Assembly: GCF_001953885.1 (NCBI RefSeq)
Contig: NZ_MQUS01000001.1
Location: 682,001-746,000, forward strand
Source: Streptomyces sp. IMTB 2501
GTDB taxonomy: Bacteria; Actinomycetota; Actinomycetes; Streptomycetales; Streptomycetaceae
Reading direction: 5' to 3'
Length of the DNA stretch: 64,000 nucleotides
The position numbers and the translations under genes are program-made. Below the pieces are notes generated by a model. The model searched no databases and was not told where the DNA came from. It saw nothing but the letters and a program-made list of their open reading frames with translations. Below are positions 8,386 to 16,860 of the stretch, piece by piece (the first letter of the stretch is position 1; each line of letters opens with the position of its first letter).

Positions 8386-9234
8386 ATGCCGGAGATCGAG
8401 CTGAGCGCGGGAACCATCGACTACCAGGACACCGGGGGTGACGAGCCCGTCGTGGTCCTCGCCCACGGCCTCGGCTTCGACGAGTCGGTCTGGGCCGATG
8501 TCGTCTCCGCCCTGCGCCCCGACTTCCGCGTCGTGGTCCCTGTGCTGCCCCTCGGCAGCCACCGGCGCCCGATGCGACCGGACGCGGACCTCTCCGCGCA
8601 CGGCATCGCCCGCCTGCTGGCCGAGTTCATGGACCGCCTGGACCTGCGCGATGTCACCCTCGTCCAGAACGACGCCGGTACGGCCCAACTCCTCGTCGGC
8701 GTCCGGGACGACCGCATCGCCCGGCTCGTTCTGACCTCCTGCGAGGCCCTGGACAACTACCCGCCCGGCATCCAGGGCCGGATCCTGTCCGTGGCCTGCA
8801 AAGTCCCCGGCGGAATCTTCCTCCTTCTGCAGTCCTTCCGCCTCCCCGTCCTCGCCCGGATGCAGACCTCGCTCGGCGGAATGGCCAAGAAGCGGCTGCC
8901 GAAGGAACTCATCGCGCGCTGGTACGCCCCTCTGCTGAGGAACCGTCACATCCGCCGTGACTTCGCCCAGTTCCTCCGTACGACCCGTAAGGACTGCTAT
9001 CTGCAAGCGGCCCGGAACCTCCCGGGGTTCACCCGCCCGGCACTGGTCGCCTGGGGCGCCGAGGACCGCATGATGCCGCCCGAGACGGGCCGCCGCCTGG
9101 CCGAACTGCTGCCGAACTCCCGCTATGTGGAGATCCCCGACGCCCGCACCCTGGTCCAGCTGGACAATCCGGCCGCCCTCACCGAGCAGATCCGCCGCTT
9201 CGCCAAGGACCACCCCGTGCCCGGGGAACGGTGA
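8386..9234 (+). CDS. Alpha/beta hydrolase
   Basis: 282 residues with RBS GGAGG. HGLGFDESVW forms the oxyanion-hole region. The usual GxSxG elbow reads QNDAG near residue 92: the nucleophile is Asp, not Ser, which is the haloalkane dehalogenase/epoxide hydrolase pattern. The second acid lies in WGAEDRMMPPE. The expected late catalytic His is replaced: PDARTLVQLDNP reads Arg-Thr where PDAGHFVQLD-type proteins have Gly-His, so the enzyme may be altered or inactive. Divergent from a TetR gene, so probably substrate-inducible. Confidence 0.8.
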   Translation: MPEIELSAGTIDYQDTGGDEPVVVLAHGLGFDESVWADVVSALRPDFRVVVPVLPLGSHRRPMRPDADLSAHGIARLLAEFMDRLDLRDVTLVQNDAGTAQLLVGVRDDRIARLVLTSCEALDNYPPGIQGRILSVACKVPGGIFLLLQSFRLPVLARMQTSLGGMAKKRLPKELIARWYAPLLRNRHIRRDFAQFLRTTRKDCYLQAARNLPGFTRPALVAWGAEDRMMPPETGRRLAELLPNSRYVEIPDARTLVQLDNPAALTEQIRRFAKDHPVPGER

Positions 9235-9249
9235 CTCCCGGCGCGGAGG

Positions 9250-10017
9250 TCACCCTTCGAGTGAGACGTACAGGCGCGTGCCGCCAGGCCGGAAACCGAC
9301 CCTCTCGTACACGCGGCGGGAGCCCTCGCCCGAGTACTCCAGCCACACGGACTCCGCTCCGCGGCCGAACATGGTCCCGGCCAGCGTCGAGGTGACCGCG
9401 GCAGCGATGCCGCGCCCCCGGTACGCGGGCAGGGTGCCCACACCCGCCAGCTCGGCCGTGCCCTCGGCGGGCGCCGAGCAGAGGGCGCCGCCGGCACAGC
9501 CGCCGCCCCGAGCACGGACGAACCGTACGGCCCCGCCGCTCTCCTCGGTCCGCCGCAACCGTGCCGCGCCCTCCGGGGACGGCTCCCATTCGCCGCCGAA
9601 GGCCTCGGCCAGGGCGATGTCGAGCGCGGTGTAATCCGCCTCGCCGACCGGGGCCGTCACCTCGACCGGGGCCGTCGAGTCAGGGACGGCGCCGGGCAGG
9701 GTCAGGGTGGCGGGGGTGCAGACCAGGTACTCGTGCATCGCCTCCGTGCCGAAACCCGCCCGGCGCAGCGCGGGTTCCACGGCGGGCGCGGCGTCCGGGG
9801 CGAACTCCAGCCGGGGCTTGAGTCCGCGTTCGCGGAACACGGCGATCAGGCCGGCGACGTCCCGGTCGGTGGGCTCGGCGCCCGGGACGGGGGTGGCGTA
9901 GTTGATGTAGGGGCTGGTCGTCGTGGGGTCGAACCCCACGACGAAACCGCCGGCTTCATGCGTCTCCGGCCGGCGCAGTAGGTGGGCGACGGCAAAGCTC
10001 TGGACATCGGTGCGCAC
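9250..10017 (-). CDS. GNAT-family acetyltransferase
   Basis: 255 residues from a GTG. The N-terminal half (about 1-110) looks like a degenerate GNAT-like fold. The C-terminal half (about 115-255) is a full GNAT domain with the acetyl-CoA-binding motif A at VGTLPAYRGRGIAAAVT and a C-terminal SRRVYERVGF motif B. It probably acetylates an amine on a small molecule or protein; substrate unknown. Stop 16 bp from the convergent hydrolase stop. Confidence 0.8.
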   Translation of the reverse strand: MRTDVQSFAVAHLLRRPETHEAGGFVVGFDPTTTSPYINYATPVPGAEPTDRDVAGLIAVFRERGLKPRLEFAPDAAPAVEPALRRAGFGTEAMHEYLVCTPATLTLPGAVPDSTAPVEVTAPVGEADYTALDIALAEAFGGEWEPSPEGAARLRRTEESGGAVRFVRARGGGCAGGALCSAPAEGTAELAGVGTLPAYRGRGIAAAVTSTLAGTMFGRGAESVWLEYSGEGSRRVYERVGFRPGGTRLYVSLEG

Positions 10018-10435
10018 TACGAGTCCTCACGGTGAAGGCGGCCACGGGCCATGGGGGCCGGGGCGTGGCCAGGCATACGGGAACGGCCTCTGCGAGGAGG
10101 CGGACGGTGTACGGGACACCGCGTCGTCGGACCGCCGTGAGAAGGCGCGAGAGGTACCGGAGAACGCTGCTTCGGAGCAGACGGCTCAGTACCGACGGCG
10201 GCCGCTGGGGGACGCCGGAACCATGGACTTCAGTCCTTCATCGGGAGTGATCGGACGTGCTTTCGGCCACGGTGAGCCTGCCACAGCCAGGGAGGGGCTG
10301 ACAAGCGATCACCGATGGCGATCGGTGCGATTCTCGGCGGTGTGTCGAAGCGCGCGTGGCTCGTTCGACGCTTGGGTGGAGGCGGGATCCGCCTCGGGAG
10401 AACAGAGCGAAGAAGAACAGACCCAAGGAGACGCC
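10018..10435. other. Non-coding interval with inverted repeat
   Basis: 418 bp between the divergent GNAT and RibD-like genes. No convincing gene. The notable item is a perfect 7-bp inverted repeat, CACCGAT at 10310-10316 and ATCGGTG at 10321-10327 with a GGCG centre, about 110 bp before the RibD-like start; it could be an operator or a small hairpin. Confidence 0.4.
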
Positions 10436-11002
10436 ATGAAGATCCGTGCCCGCGTGAGCATGAGCGCCGACGGCTGTGTGACCACACCGTCCGGATGGCC
10501 GGTGCTGACGGCCGACCCCGCTTTCGTGTCCGGCGAGAGCCATGGCATCCGGGAGTTCCTCGAAGGGTGCGAGGCGGCGCTGATGGGCCGTACCACCTTC
10601 GAGCCCGCGCTGACCAACAACCGCTGGCCCTGGCCGAACCTCGATGTGTTCGTGCTCGGCTCCCATCGCCCGGCCGGCACCCCGGACCACGTCGTCACCG
10701 ACAGCGATCCGGCGCGGCTGCTGGAGAAGGTCCGCGCGGCCAACCGCGGCGGCGACGTGCATCTCGTCGGCGGTGCGCGCACCATCCAGGCCTTTCACGC
10801 CCTCGGCGCCCTCGACACGCTGGAGCTGGTCATCGTGCCGCTGCTGTTCGGCGGCGGGACGCGGCTGACGCCCGCGCTCGACCCGTCCGCCGGGCTCACC
10901 TTCCAGCGCGAGCGCGCCCTGCCGGGCGGGTCGGTGGAGATCGTCTACTCCTGCAAGGGCAGCCGGCCGCCACTGCCGGGCGCCCCCGCGAGCCAGCGCT
11001 GA
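10436..11002 (+). CDS. Dihydrofolate reductase-like (RibD C-terminal domain) protein
   Basis: 188 residues, ATG 5 nt after AAGGAG. It begins with the RibD-C pattern (KIRARVSMSADGCV, then a pyrimidine-pocket region), has GRTTFEPAL in the middle and the NADPH-binding DVHLVGGARTIQAF block, and ends with PLLFGGGTRLTP. Family members are NADPH-dependent reductases of unknown substrate. No riboflavin genes are nearby, so a biosynthetic role in riboflavin is unlikely. Convergent with the SDR gene. Confidence 0.85.
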   Translation: MKIRARVSMSADGCVTTPSGWPVLTADPAFVSGESHGIREFLEGCEAALMGRTTFEPALTNNRWPWPNLDVFVLGSHRPAGTPDHVVTDSDPARLLEKVRAANRGGDVHLVGGARTIQAFHALGALDTLELVIVPLLFGGGTRLTPALDPSAGLTFQRERALPGGSVEIVYSCKGSRPPLPGAPASQR

Positions 11003-11035
11003 GTCACGGAGGGCGAAGAGGGTGCCAGAGGAGTC

Positions 11036-11827
11036 TCAGCGGCTGGAGCGCTGCGCATCCACGATCGCGTGCACGGTCGGCTCCGCCCCCGCCAGCCGCT
11101 GCACCCGCTCCGCGAAGCCCGGGAACTGCGACGCGACCTTGGTGAGGAAGCGCAGCTCGGGCGGTGCCACGTTGATCTCGGCGGCATCGCGTTCGATGGC
11201 TCGCATCACGCCCTTGCAGACCTGCTCGGGCGAGACGGTGCGGACACCGCCGGGCGTCGACGAGCCCGTCTTCGCGAACATGCCCAGCTCGCGTACGAAA
11301 CCCGGCTGGACGATCGAGACGCCGACACCCGTGCCGTGCAGATCCTGGCGGAAGGCCAGCGAGAAGCCGCGCAGCCCGAACTTCGTCGCGGTGTACAGGG
11401 ACGACGACTTGGTGGCCGCCATGCCGGACAGCGACCCGACGAAGCAGAGGTGGCCGCGTCCGGCGGCCACCATCGCGGGAGCCAGCAGCCGGGCGAGCAT
11501 GGCAGGAGCGCGCAGATTCACCGCTAGGGCCCGGTCGATCTGCTCCGGCGTGTAGTCGAGGACGTCACCGCTGGAGGGCAGGGCCGCGTTGGCGATCAGG
11601 ATGTCCGTACCGGCGGCCTCTGCGGCCAGCCGCTGCACGTCGTCGGCGTCGGCCAGATCGGCCGCGATCGTCCGGGCGCCGTAACGCTCGGCGAGGGGTT
11701 CGAGTGCCTCGGTCCGCCGGCCGGTGAGCACGAGGCGGGCGCCACGAGCGGACAGCTCGGCGGCCAGCGCGCCGCCGATGCCGCCGGTGACACCGGTGAG
11801 CAGAACGGTCGACCCGGCAATGTGCAC
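11036..11827 (-). CDS. Short-chain dehydrogenase/reductase
   Basis: 263 residues from a GTG with RBS GGAGGG. TGVTGGIG near residue 11 is the NAD(P)-binding glycine motif, ANAALPS is the NNAG-like strand, and the catalytic set is Ser in GSLSG with YTATK (YxxxK). Classical SDR of about 250 residues with a C-terminal extension. Substrate unknown. Divergent from the TetR gene at 11968 with a perfect palindrome between, so probably its main target. Confidence 0.9.
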   Translation of the reverse strand: MHIAGSTVLLTGVTGGIGGALAAELSARGARLVLTGRRTEALEPLAERYGARTIAADLADADDVQRLAAEAAGTDILIANAALPSSGDVLDYTPEQIDRALAVNLRAPAMLARLLAPAMVAAGRGHLCFVGSLSGMAATKSSSLYTATKFGLRGFSLAFRQDLHGTGVGVSIVQPGFVRELGMFAKTGSSTPGGVRTVSPEQVCKGVMRAIERDAAEINVAPPELRFLTKVASQFPGFAERVQRLAGAEPTVHAIVDAQRSSR

Positions 11828-11848
11828 GGCTACCCTCCAGTCCGGTCC

Positions 11849-11866
11849 TGTTCGTTCGAACGAACA
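11849..11866. promoter_or_regulatory. TetR operator, perfect 18-bp palindrome
   Basis: TGTTCGTTCGAACGAACA at 11849-11866 is perfectly self-complementary. It lies 22 bp upstream of the SDR start and about 100 bp before the TetR start. Size and place suit a TetR dimer site. It is not a LexA box, which would read GAAC-N4-GTTC. Confidence 0.7.
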
Positions 11867-11967
11867 CTAGGGAGCGCGGACGGCCCTGTCCACCGGTGCT
11901 GCAAGGCGGGATGGGAAGGCGGCGCTGGAAGGCGGTGCCGGAAACCGGTGATGGAAGAATGCACGCC

Positions 11968-12579
11968 ATGCCGCACGCCCCTCACCCCGCCCCGATGCGC
12001 CAGCGCATCATCACCGCCGTACTGCGGATCATCGGTGAGGACGGAGTCGCGGCGGTCACGAACCGGCGGATCGCCAAGGAGGCGGGCGTGTCCCTCGGTT
12101 CGGTCACCTACCACTTCGAGACCCAGCACGATCTGCTGCGGGAGAGCCTGCTGTATTTCGTGCGCGAGGAGGCGCGGCACTTCACCGAACTGGCCGAGCA
12201 GTGCCAGACGGAGGGCCTCGCCGTCGAGGACGCGGCGTCCCTGGCCGGCCAGGTCGCCTGTGGCACGGCGCTGGACAGCGCCCATCTCGCACCCTTCGAG
12301 CTGTATCTCCACGCCGGGCGGGACGCACGGCTGCGGGAGGCGGCGGCCGAGGCCTTCCGGGCCTACGACCTGCTCGCCGCTCGCATCCTCACCGCGCTGG
12401 GCGTTCCGGACGCGGAGCGCCTGGCCGCCACGACCGTCGCCCTCGTGATGGGCCTGCAACTGCGCCGGCTGGCCACGGGCAGCCCCGTGGACGACCTGGT
12501 CGACGCCCTCCTGCTGCTGGTGCGCGGCGCCGACGACCGGTCGTCCGGGGCCGCTTCAGGGGAGCCGGCGGCACAGTAG
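11968..12579 (+). CDS. TetR/AcrR-family regulator
   Basis: 203 residues from the ATG at 11968, with GGAAGA nine bases upstream; ATG 11959 is possible. Helix-turn-helix: MRQRIITAVLRIIGEDGVAA then NRRIAKEAGVSLGSVTYHFE. The C-terminal domain is of the TetR_C type found in regulators of SDR and efflux genes. Divergent from the SDR gene, with the palindromic site between. The last 24 bp overlap the end of the GH5 gene on the other strand. Confidence 0.88.
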   Translation: MPHAPHPAPMRQRIITAVLRIIGEDGVAAVTNRRIAKEAGVSLGSVTYHFETQHDLLRESLLYFVREEARHFTELAEQCQTEGLAVEDAASLAGQVACGTALDSAHLAPFELYLHAGRDARLREAAAEAFRAYDLLAARILTALGVPDAERLAATTVALVMGLQLRRLATGSPVDDLVDALLLLVRGADDRSSGAASGEPAAQ

Positions 12580-14484
12580 GGCGTCGGGCCCGGGGCGGCT
12601 GCCCACCCGGGTGGTGTAGGCGATTCCGGCGGCGTATTCGTCGTCACCGCACTGGCCCTTGTAGTCGCCGTACACGAAGTCGCCGCCGGCGGCTCCGGTG
12701 GGACGGTTGTCGGACCGGTCGAACCACACCGTGCGGCCCGCTCCCGCCAGCGGGTTCCGGGCGGGCACGCACAGGGCCGCCGAGACCCGCTCGCCGCGGG
12801 CGCTGTACCCGACGAGGAAACTTCCCTCGGGGCACTGCAGTTTGGCGTAGCCCGACGCCCAGTCGCCGCTGGCCGGGACATAGCGCTCGTCCGTGACCAC
12901 CGTCTGCCCGCCGGCGGCCGCACGCGGATCGCCCGGGCCGCCGCCGGTGCTGTCGGTGCACAGCCCTCGCCCACTGGTGTGGCCGAGGCCGATGAGCCGC
13001 AGCCCGTCGGGGCAGGTGGCCTTGTAGGCCCCCGGATCCCAGTCCCCGGTGGCCCGCACCCGCACCGACTCCACCGCGTCGCCATGGTCGATGGCGAGCA
13101 TCCGCCAGACCGGAACCGCCGCCACCGGCCCGGTCTCGCTCGGCGCCGTCATGAGGTGCTGCCAGGCTGCGGCATGCCAGTCGCCCGCGTCGAGGATGCC
13201 GGAGCGATGCCCGGTCTCGTCGTACTGGAGCAGCGCCCAGTCGTCGTGGCCCGCGAAGCCGACCAGCGGCCAGAAGGCGAAGTCGGTGTCGTGGCCGGCG
13301 AAGTAGTCGGTGATGCTGCCGAACCAGGTGCGCGCGGCCGGACTGGTCTCGCCCGCGCCGATGCCGAACTCGCTGACCCAGACCGGTGCGGTGTAGTGCC
13401 GGTCCGGCTCCTCCACGAAGAACGCCTCGTCGTGGAGCGCTGTGTACAGGTCGTCGCGGCTCAGGTCCTGGTAGCGGGGGTCATGGGTCTCGCCGACGCC
13501 GGTCGCGCCGCTGTGGTGGGGGCCGGTGTAGCCGTAGAAGTGCGCAGAGTAGACCAGCTTGTGGGCGTCGACGAGGGTGTGGGACAGCGTGCCGGCTGGG
13601 GTCAGCACAGGGCGCCCGTGGGGGAGTCCGTCCGCGGGTATCCCGGTCCAGTTGATGCCCTCGACGACGATCAGGAGCCGTGGGTTGGCCTCCGTGAGGA
13701 TGCGGTCGGCGGCGAGCCGGGCCGCGGCGTACCAGTCGTGGTCGTCGCCCAGGCCCCAGTTGGGGTCGTCCAGGACGTCGCGCCGTACCTCGTTGTACAG
13801 GTCCGCGCCCACCACCCGGGGGACGGAGGCGTAGCGGCGGGCCATGAAGACCCAGTCGTCGGCCCAGGCCTGGGCCGACTGCGAGCTGTTCCAGCGCTCG
13901 TTGCCGTCGATGCCGCAGCACCAGCGCGAGGTGTTGGTGTGGTTGTTCAGGATCACGGCGAACCCGCCGGCGCTGAGCGCGTCGACCACGGCGTCGTAGA
14001 TCTGCAGCGGTGTCCTGCCGCGCAGTCGGGGATTGGCGGTCACGGCGCTGTCGGGCACCGGGGTCGTGTTGTGGATCATCGCGTTCGAGAACGGCAGCCG
14101 GATGGTATTGAGGCCCAACTGGTGGAAATCGTTGAGGAGTTGGTCCAGCGGTACGCGGTCCAGACCGAGGGGGATGCCGTGCGAGTCCTGGCCGGCATGG
14201 TGGTTGGCGGGATCGCCGATGCTGCCGCTGCCCGTCCACGAGCCTTGTGCGCCGTCCCAGTTGGCGCCCTTCAGGCGGAAGCGGTTGCCCTGACTGTCGA
14301 CGATGTAGCGCCCTTGCGTGGACAGCGGCGGGGACCAGGCGGCCGGGGCTGCGGCCACAACTTCACTCGAAGGGTGGTGAGTTGACCCCTTGGGCGCGGG
14401 GGAGGCCGCGGTGGACGTGGTGGTGACGAGCAGGAAGCCCGCGACTGCGACGGCCAGGCGCAGGGCGGCAGGTGCGATCGGCAT
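12556..14484 (-). CDS. Secreted GH5-type cellulase-like hydrolase with triplicated C-terminal module
   Basis: 642 residues from the ATG at 14484, which begins a normal signal peptide; an in-frame start at 14601 would add an Arg-rich leader. The catalytic TIM barrel (about 55-440) shows GANWDG, GLNTIRLPFSN, a Glu acid/base in DLYNEVRR and a nucleophile Glu in VWVSEFGIG, as in GH5 endoglucanases/mannanases. A CCGID stretch near the active site carries two Cys. The C-terminal 163 residues hold three copies of a Cys-pair module. Likely an extracellular beta-glycan hydrolase. Its 3' end overlaps the TetR gene by 24 bp. Confidence 0.85.
   Translation of the reverse strand: MPIAPAALRLAVAVAGFLLVTTTSTAASPAPKGSTHHPSSEVVAAAPAAWSPPLSTQGRYIVDSQGNRFRLKGANWDGAQGSWTGSGSIGDPANHHAGQDSHGIPLGLDRVPLDQLLNDFHQLGLNTIRLPFSNAMIHNTTPVPDSAVTANPRLRGRTPLQIYDAVVDALSAGGFAVILNNHTNTSRWCCGIDGNERWNSSQSAQAWADDWVFMARRYASVPRVVGADLYNEVRRDVLDDPNWGLGDDHDWYAAARLAADRILTEANPRLLIVVEGINWTGIPADGLPHGRPVLTPAGTLSHTLVDAHKLVYSAHFYGYTGPHHSGATGVGETHDPRYQDLSRDDLYTALHDEAFFVEEPDRHYTAPVWVSEFGIGAGETSPAARTWFGSITDYFAGHDTDFAFWPLVGFAGHDDWALLQYDETGHRSGILDAGDWHAAAWQHLMTAPSETGPVAAVPVWRMLAIDHGDAVESVRVRATGDWDPGAYKATCPDGLRLIGLGHTSGRGLCTDSTGGGPGDPRAAAGGQTVVTDERYVPASGDWASGYAKLQCPEGSFLVGYSARGERVSAALCVPARNPLAGAGRTVWFDRSDNRPTGAAGGDFVYGDYKGQCGDDEYAAGIAYTTRVGSRPGPDALLCRRLP
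12559..13047 (-). repeat. Three-copy Cys-pair module inside the GH5 protein
   Basis: Residues 480-509, 540-572 and 601-642 share GDWxxGxxKxxCP-(~15)-LC: GDWDPGAYKATCPDG, GDWASGYAKLQCPEG and GDFVYGDYKGQCGDD, each closing with a second Cys. The two linkers are 28-30 residues. This looks like three disulfide-closed beta units, possibly a carbohydrate-binding trefoil. Confidence 0.65.
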
Positions 14485-14609
14485 CTGGGGAGCCCTCGAC
14501 GGTAGGGGGTGGGGGAGACTGCGGCGACCAGGGTGACGACGTCGGCCCGGTGGGCGGAGTGTCCACCACGTGACACGGTTCAGGGAAGGGCCTCGTGCCA
14601 CCGGGCGGT

Positions 14610-16676
14610 CTACAGGGCGCGGGCGATGAGCAGGGCCACGTCGTCGTGGTCGTCCGGGTTGCGCAGTCCGTACAGCAGGACGTCGCAGGTCTCCTCCAGC
14701 GGCCGGTGCGGTTCGCCGAGGAGGTCCAGCAAGGCGTTCAGCCGGTCGTCGATGGCGTGCTGACGGGTCTCCACGAGGCCGTCGGTGTAGAGGACCAGCA
14801 GATCACCGGGGCACAGCGTGACCGTGGTGGTCTCGAAGCCGACGCCGCCCACGCCGAGCGGCGCCCCGGCCGGCAGGTCCAGGAGTCTCGGCGGCAGGCC
14901 GGGGCGCGCGAGCGCGGGCGGCATGTGGCCGGCGTTGGCGATGCTGCACTGACCGGTGCGGGGGTCGTACACCGCGTACAGGCAGGTGACGATGTAGTGC
15001 TCCAGATCGCAGGTGATCTTGTCCAGGTGCTGGAGCACCGCGCCGGGCGCGAGGTCGACATCGGCGTAGGCGCAGGTGGCCGTGCGCAGTCGGCCCATGG
15101 TGGCCGCCGCGTCGATGCCGTTGCCCATGACGTCGCCGACCACCAGGGCGGTCTTGTCGTCGGCCAGCGGGATGACGTCGTACCAGTCGCCGCCGACCTC
15201 GCTGGTGGCCTGCGCGGGCTGGTAGCGGGAGGCGAGTTCCAGGCCCGTGTGGTGCGCCGAGTGGTCGGGCAGCAGACTGCGCTGCAGGGTGAGCGCGGTG
15301 TTGCGGACGCTCTGGAACCAGCGGGCGTTGTCGATGGCCACGGCGGCCCGGCCGGCGAGTTCGGCGGCGAGGATCACGTCGTCCTCGTCGAAGGGCGCTG
15401 GATTGAGGGTCCGCTTGAGGTCCAGGGCGCCGAGCACCTCGCCGTGCGCGATCAGCGGCACCGCGAGATACGAGTGGACACCGGCCTCCGCCAGCAGGGT
15501 GCCGGCCGCCGTGTCCCGGGCGATGCGCGGCAGATCGCGCGGCCCCACGTGGGACACCAGGACCGGTCGCCCGGTGTGTACGCACAGGGTGACCAGGCGG
15601 TCACCCGCGTAGGCCGCGATGTCGCCGGGAGCGTCGGCGGCGCGCAGCGCGACCGTGGGGTGGGCCGCCTTCAGAGCGAGGGCCCGGAACAGCTCAGGCC
15701 CGTTGTCCGGTCTGCGTACCCGACGGCAGGACAGCGCGGAGTCGAGGACGTCCACGGCGACCACGTCGGCCAGCGCCGGTGCGGCGATCTCGGCCAGCTC
15801 ATGGGCCGTCTGCTCCACGTCCAGCGTGGTGCCGACCCGCGCGGAGGCATCCGCGATCAGCGCCAGGCGCCGTCGCGCCCGGTCGGCCTCGGCCGCCGCG
15901 CGGTGCCGCTCGGTGACGTCGACGACCGAGGCGGCCGCGCCCAGGACCCGCCCACCGGGATCCTCCAGGCGGTAGAAGGACAGCGACCAGGCGTGCTCCT
16001 GGCCGGGATCGGACGGGGGACGGCCGACGTGGTACTGGTCCAGCAGCGGTGTACCGGTGGTGAGTACCTGGCGCAGGGCCGACTCGACGGTGTCGAAGTC
16101 CGGCAGGGGCAGCGTCTCCCGCAGGTGGCGGCCGATGTGCTCCTCGGCGGGAATGCCGTCGATCCGCTCCAGCGCCGGGTTGACCAGGAGATACCGCAGC
16201 TCGGGGTCGAGGAGGGCCAGACCGATCGGGGACTGGTTGATCAACTGCTCGCACAGCGCCAGATCGGTCTCGACGCGCTGGAGCAGCGTGTGGTCCGCCG
16301 CGATACCCAGGGCGTAGACGTCCCCGAGATCGTCGAGCAGCCGCATGGTCCGGAACTCGGTCAGCCGGCTGCCGCCGTCCTTGTGCCGGACCGGAAACGC
16401 TCCGGCCCAGCCCCGGCCGGTCTCCAGGACCTCGGTGAACAGACTCACCACGGCCTGCAGATGTTCCGGCTGGATGAGCAGCCGTGCCGCGTGCTTGCCG
16501 AGCGCCTCCTCCGCGGAGTATCCGAAGAGGTCTTCGGCCTGCGGGGTCCAGAAGACGATGCGACCACGGGTGTCCAGCGCCACCGCGGCCACGCTCAGCA
16601 CATCCAGCAGCCCGGTCGGCCGGGGCAGCTCGGCTTGCTGCTCGTCGTGACCGGCTTCGAAGGAGTCCACTGCCAT
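14610..16676 (-). CDS. PAS-PAS-GAF-SpoIIE/PP2C phosphatase
   Basis: 688 residues from the ATG at 16676, which has GGAGGTGA upstream. Domain order: PAS (about 22-140), second PAS (about 145-260, LINQSPIGLALLDPELRYLLVNPALERI), GAF (about 275-455), then SpoIIE-type PP2C (about 470-688) with EVGGDWYDV and VVGDVMGNG supplying the metal Asp residues and LYTDGLVE near the end. Such enzymes dephosphorylate anti-sigma-factor antagonists and so release sigma factors on a signal. It lacks the C-terminal HATPase kinase domain of its divergent neighbour, so the pair may split kinase and phosphatase roles. No membrane segment. Confidence 0.9.
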   Translation of the reverse strand: MAVDSFEAGHDEQQAELPRPTGLLDVLSVAAVALDTRGRIVFWTPQAEDLFGYSAEEALGKHAARLLIQPEHLQAVVSLFTEVLETGRGWAGAFPVRHKDGGSRLTEFRTMRLLDDLGDVYALGIAADHTLLQRVETDLALCEQLINQSPIGLALLDPELRYLLVNPALERIDGIPAEEHIGRHLRETLPLPDFDTVESALRQVLTTGTPLLDQYHVGRPPSDPGQEHAWSLSFYRLEDPGGRVLGAAASVVDVTERHRAAAEADRARRRLALIADASARVGTTLDVEQTAHELAEIAAPALADVVAVDVLDSALSCRRVRRPDNGPELFRALALKAAHPTVALRAADAPGDIAAYAGDRLVTLCVHTGRPVLVSHVGPRDLPRIARDTAAGTLLAEAGVHSYLAVPLIAHGEVLGALDLKRTLNPAPFDEDDVILAAELAGRAAVAIDNARWFQSVRNTALTLQRSLLPDHSAHHTGLELASRYQPAQATSEVGGDWYDVIPLADDKTALVVGDVMGNGIDAAATMGRLRTATCAYADVDLAPGAVLQHLDKITCDLEHYIVTCLYAVYDPRTGQCSIANAGHMPPALARPGLPPRLLDLPAGAPLGVGGVGFETTTVTLCPGDLLVLYTDGLVETRQHAIDDRLNALLDLLGEPHRPLEETCDVLLYGLRNPDDHDDVALLIARAL

Positions 16677-16860
16677 GCCGGGTTCACCTCCGCCGGCCGG
16701 GCGGGCCCGCGCGGGCGCTGACGGCCGGTCCTTCCATGGTCGCTCCGGCCACGGCCCGGCCCAACCGCACGGCGCCGCGTCGGGCAGACCCGTCAACATT
16801 CCGCAGTATCCCTGCACATCACCTTACAAACAGGCTCATAGTGGTATATGGGTGTAACTC

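Noticed and set aside
11849..11866. Possible LexA/SOS box
   Set aside because: The order is GTTC...GAAC rather than GAAC-N4-GTTC; a TetR operator fits better.
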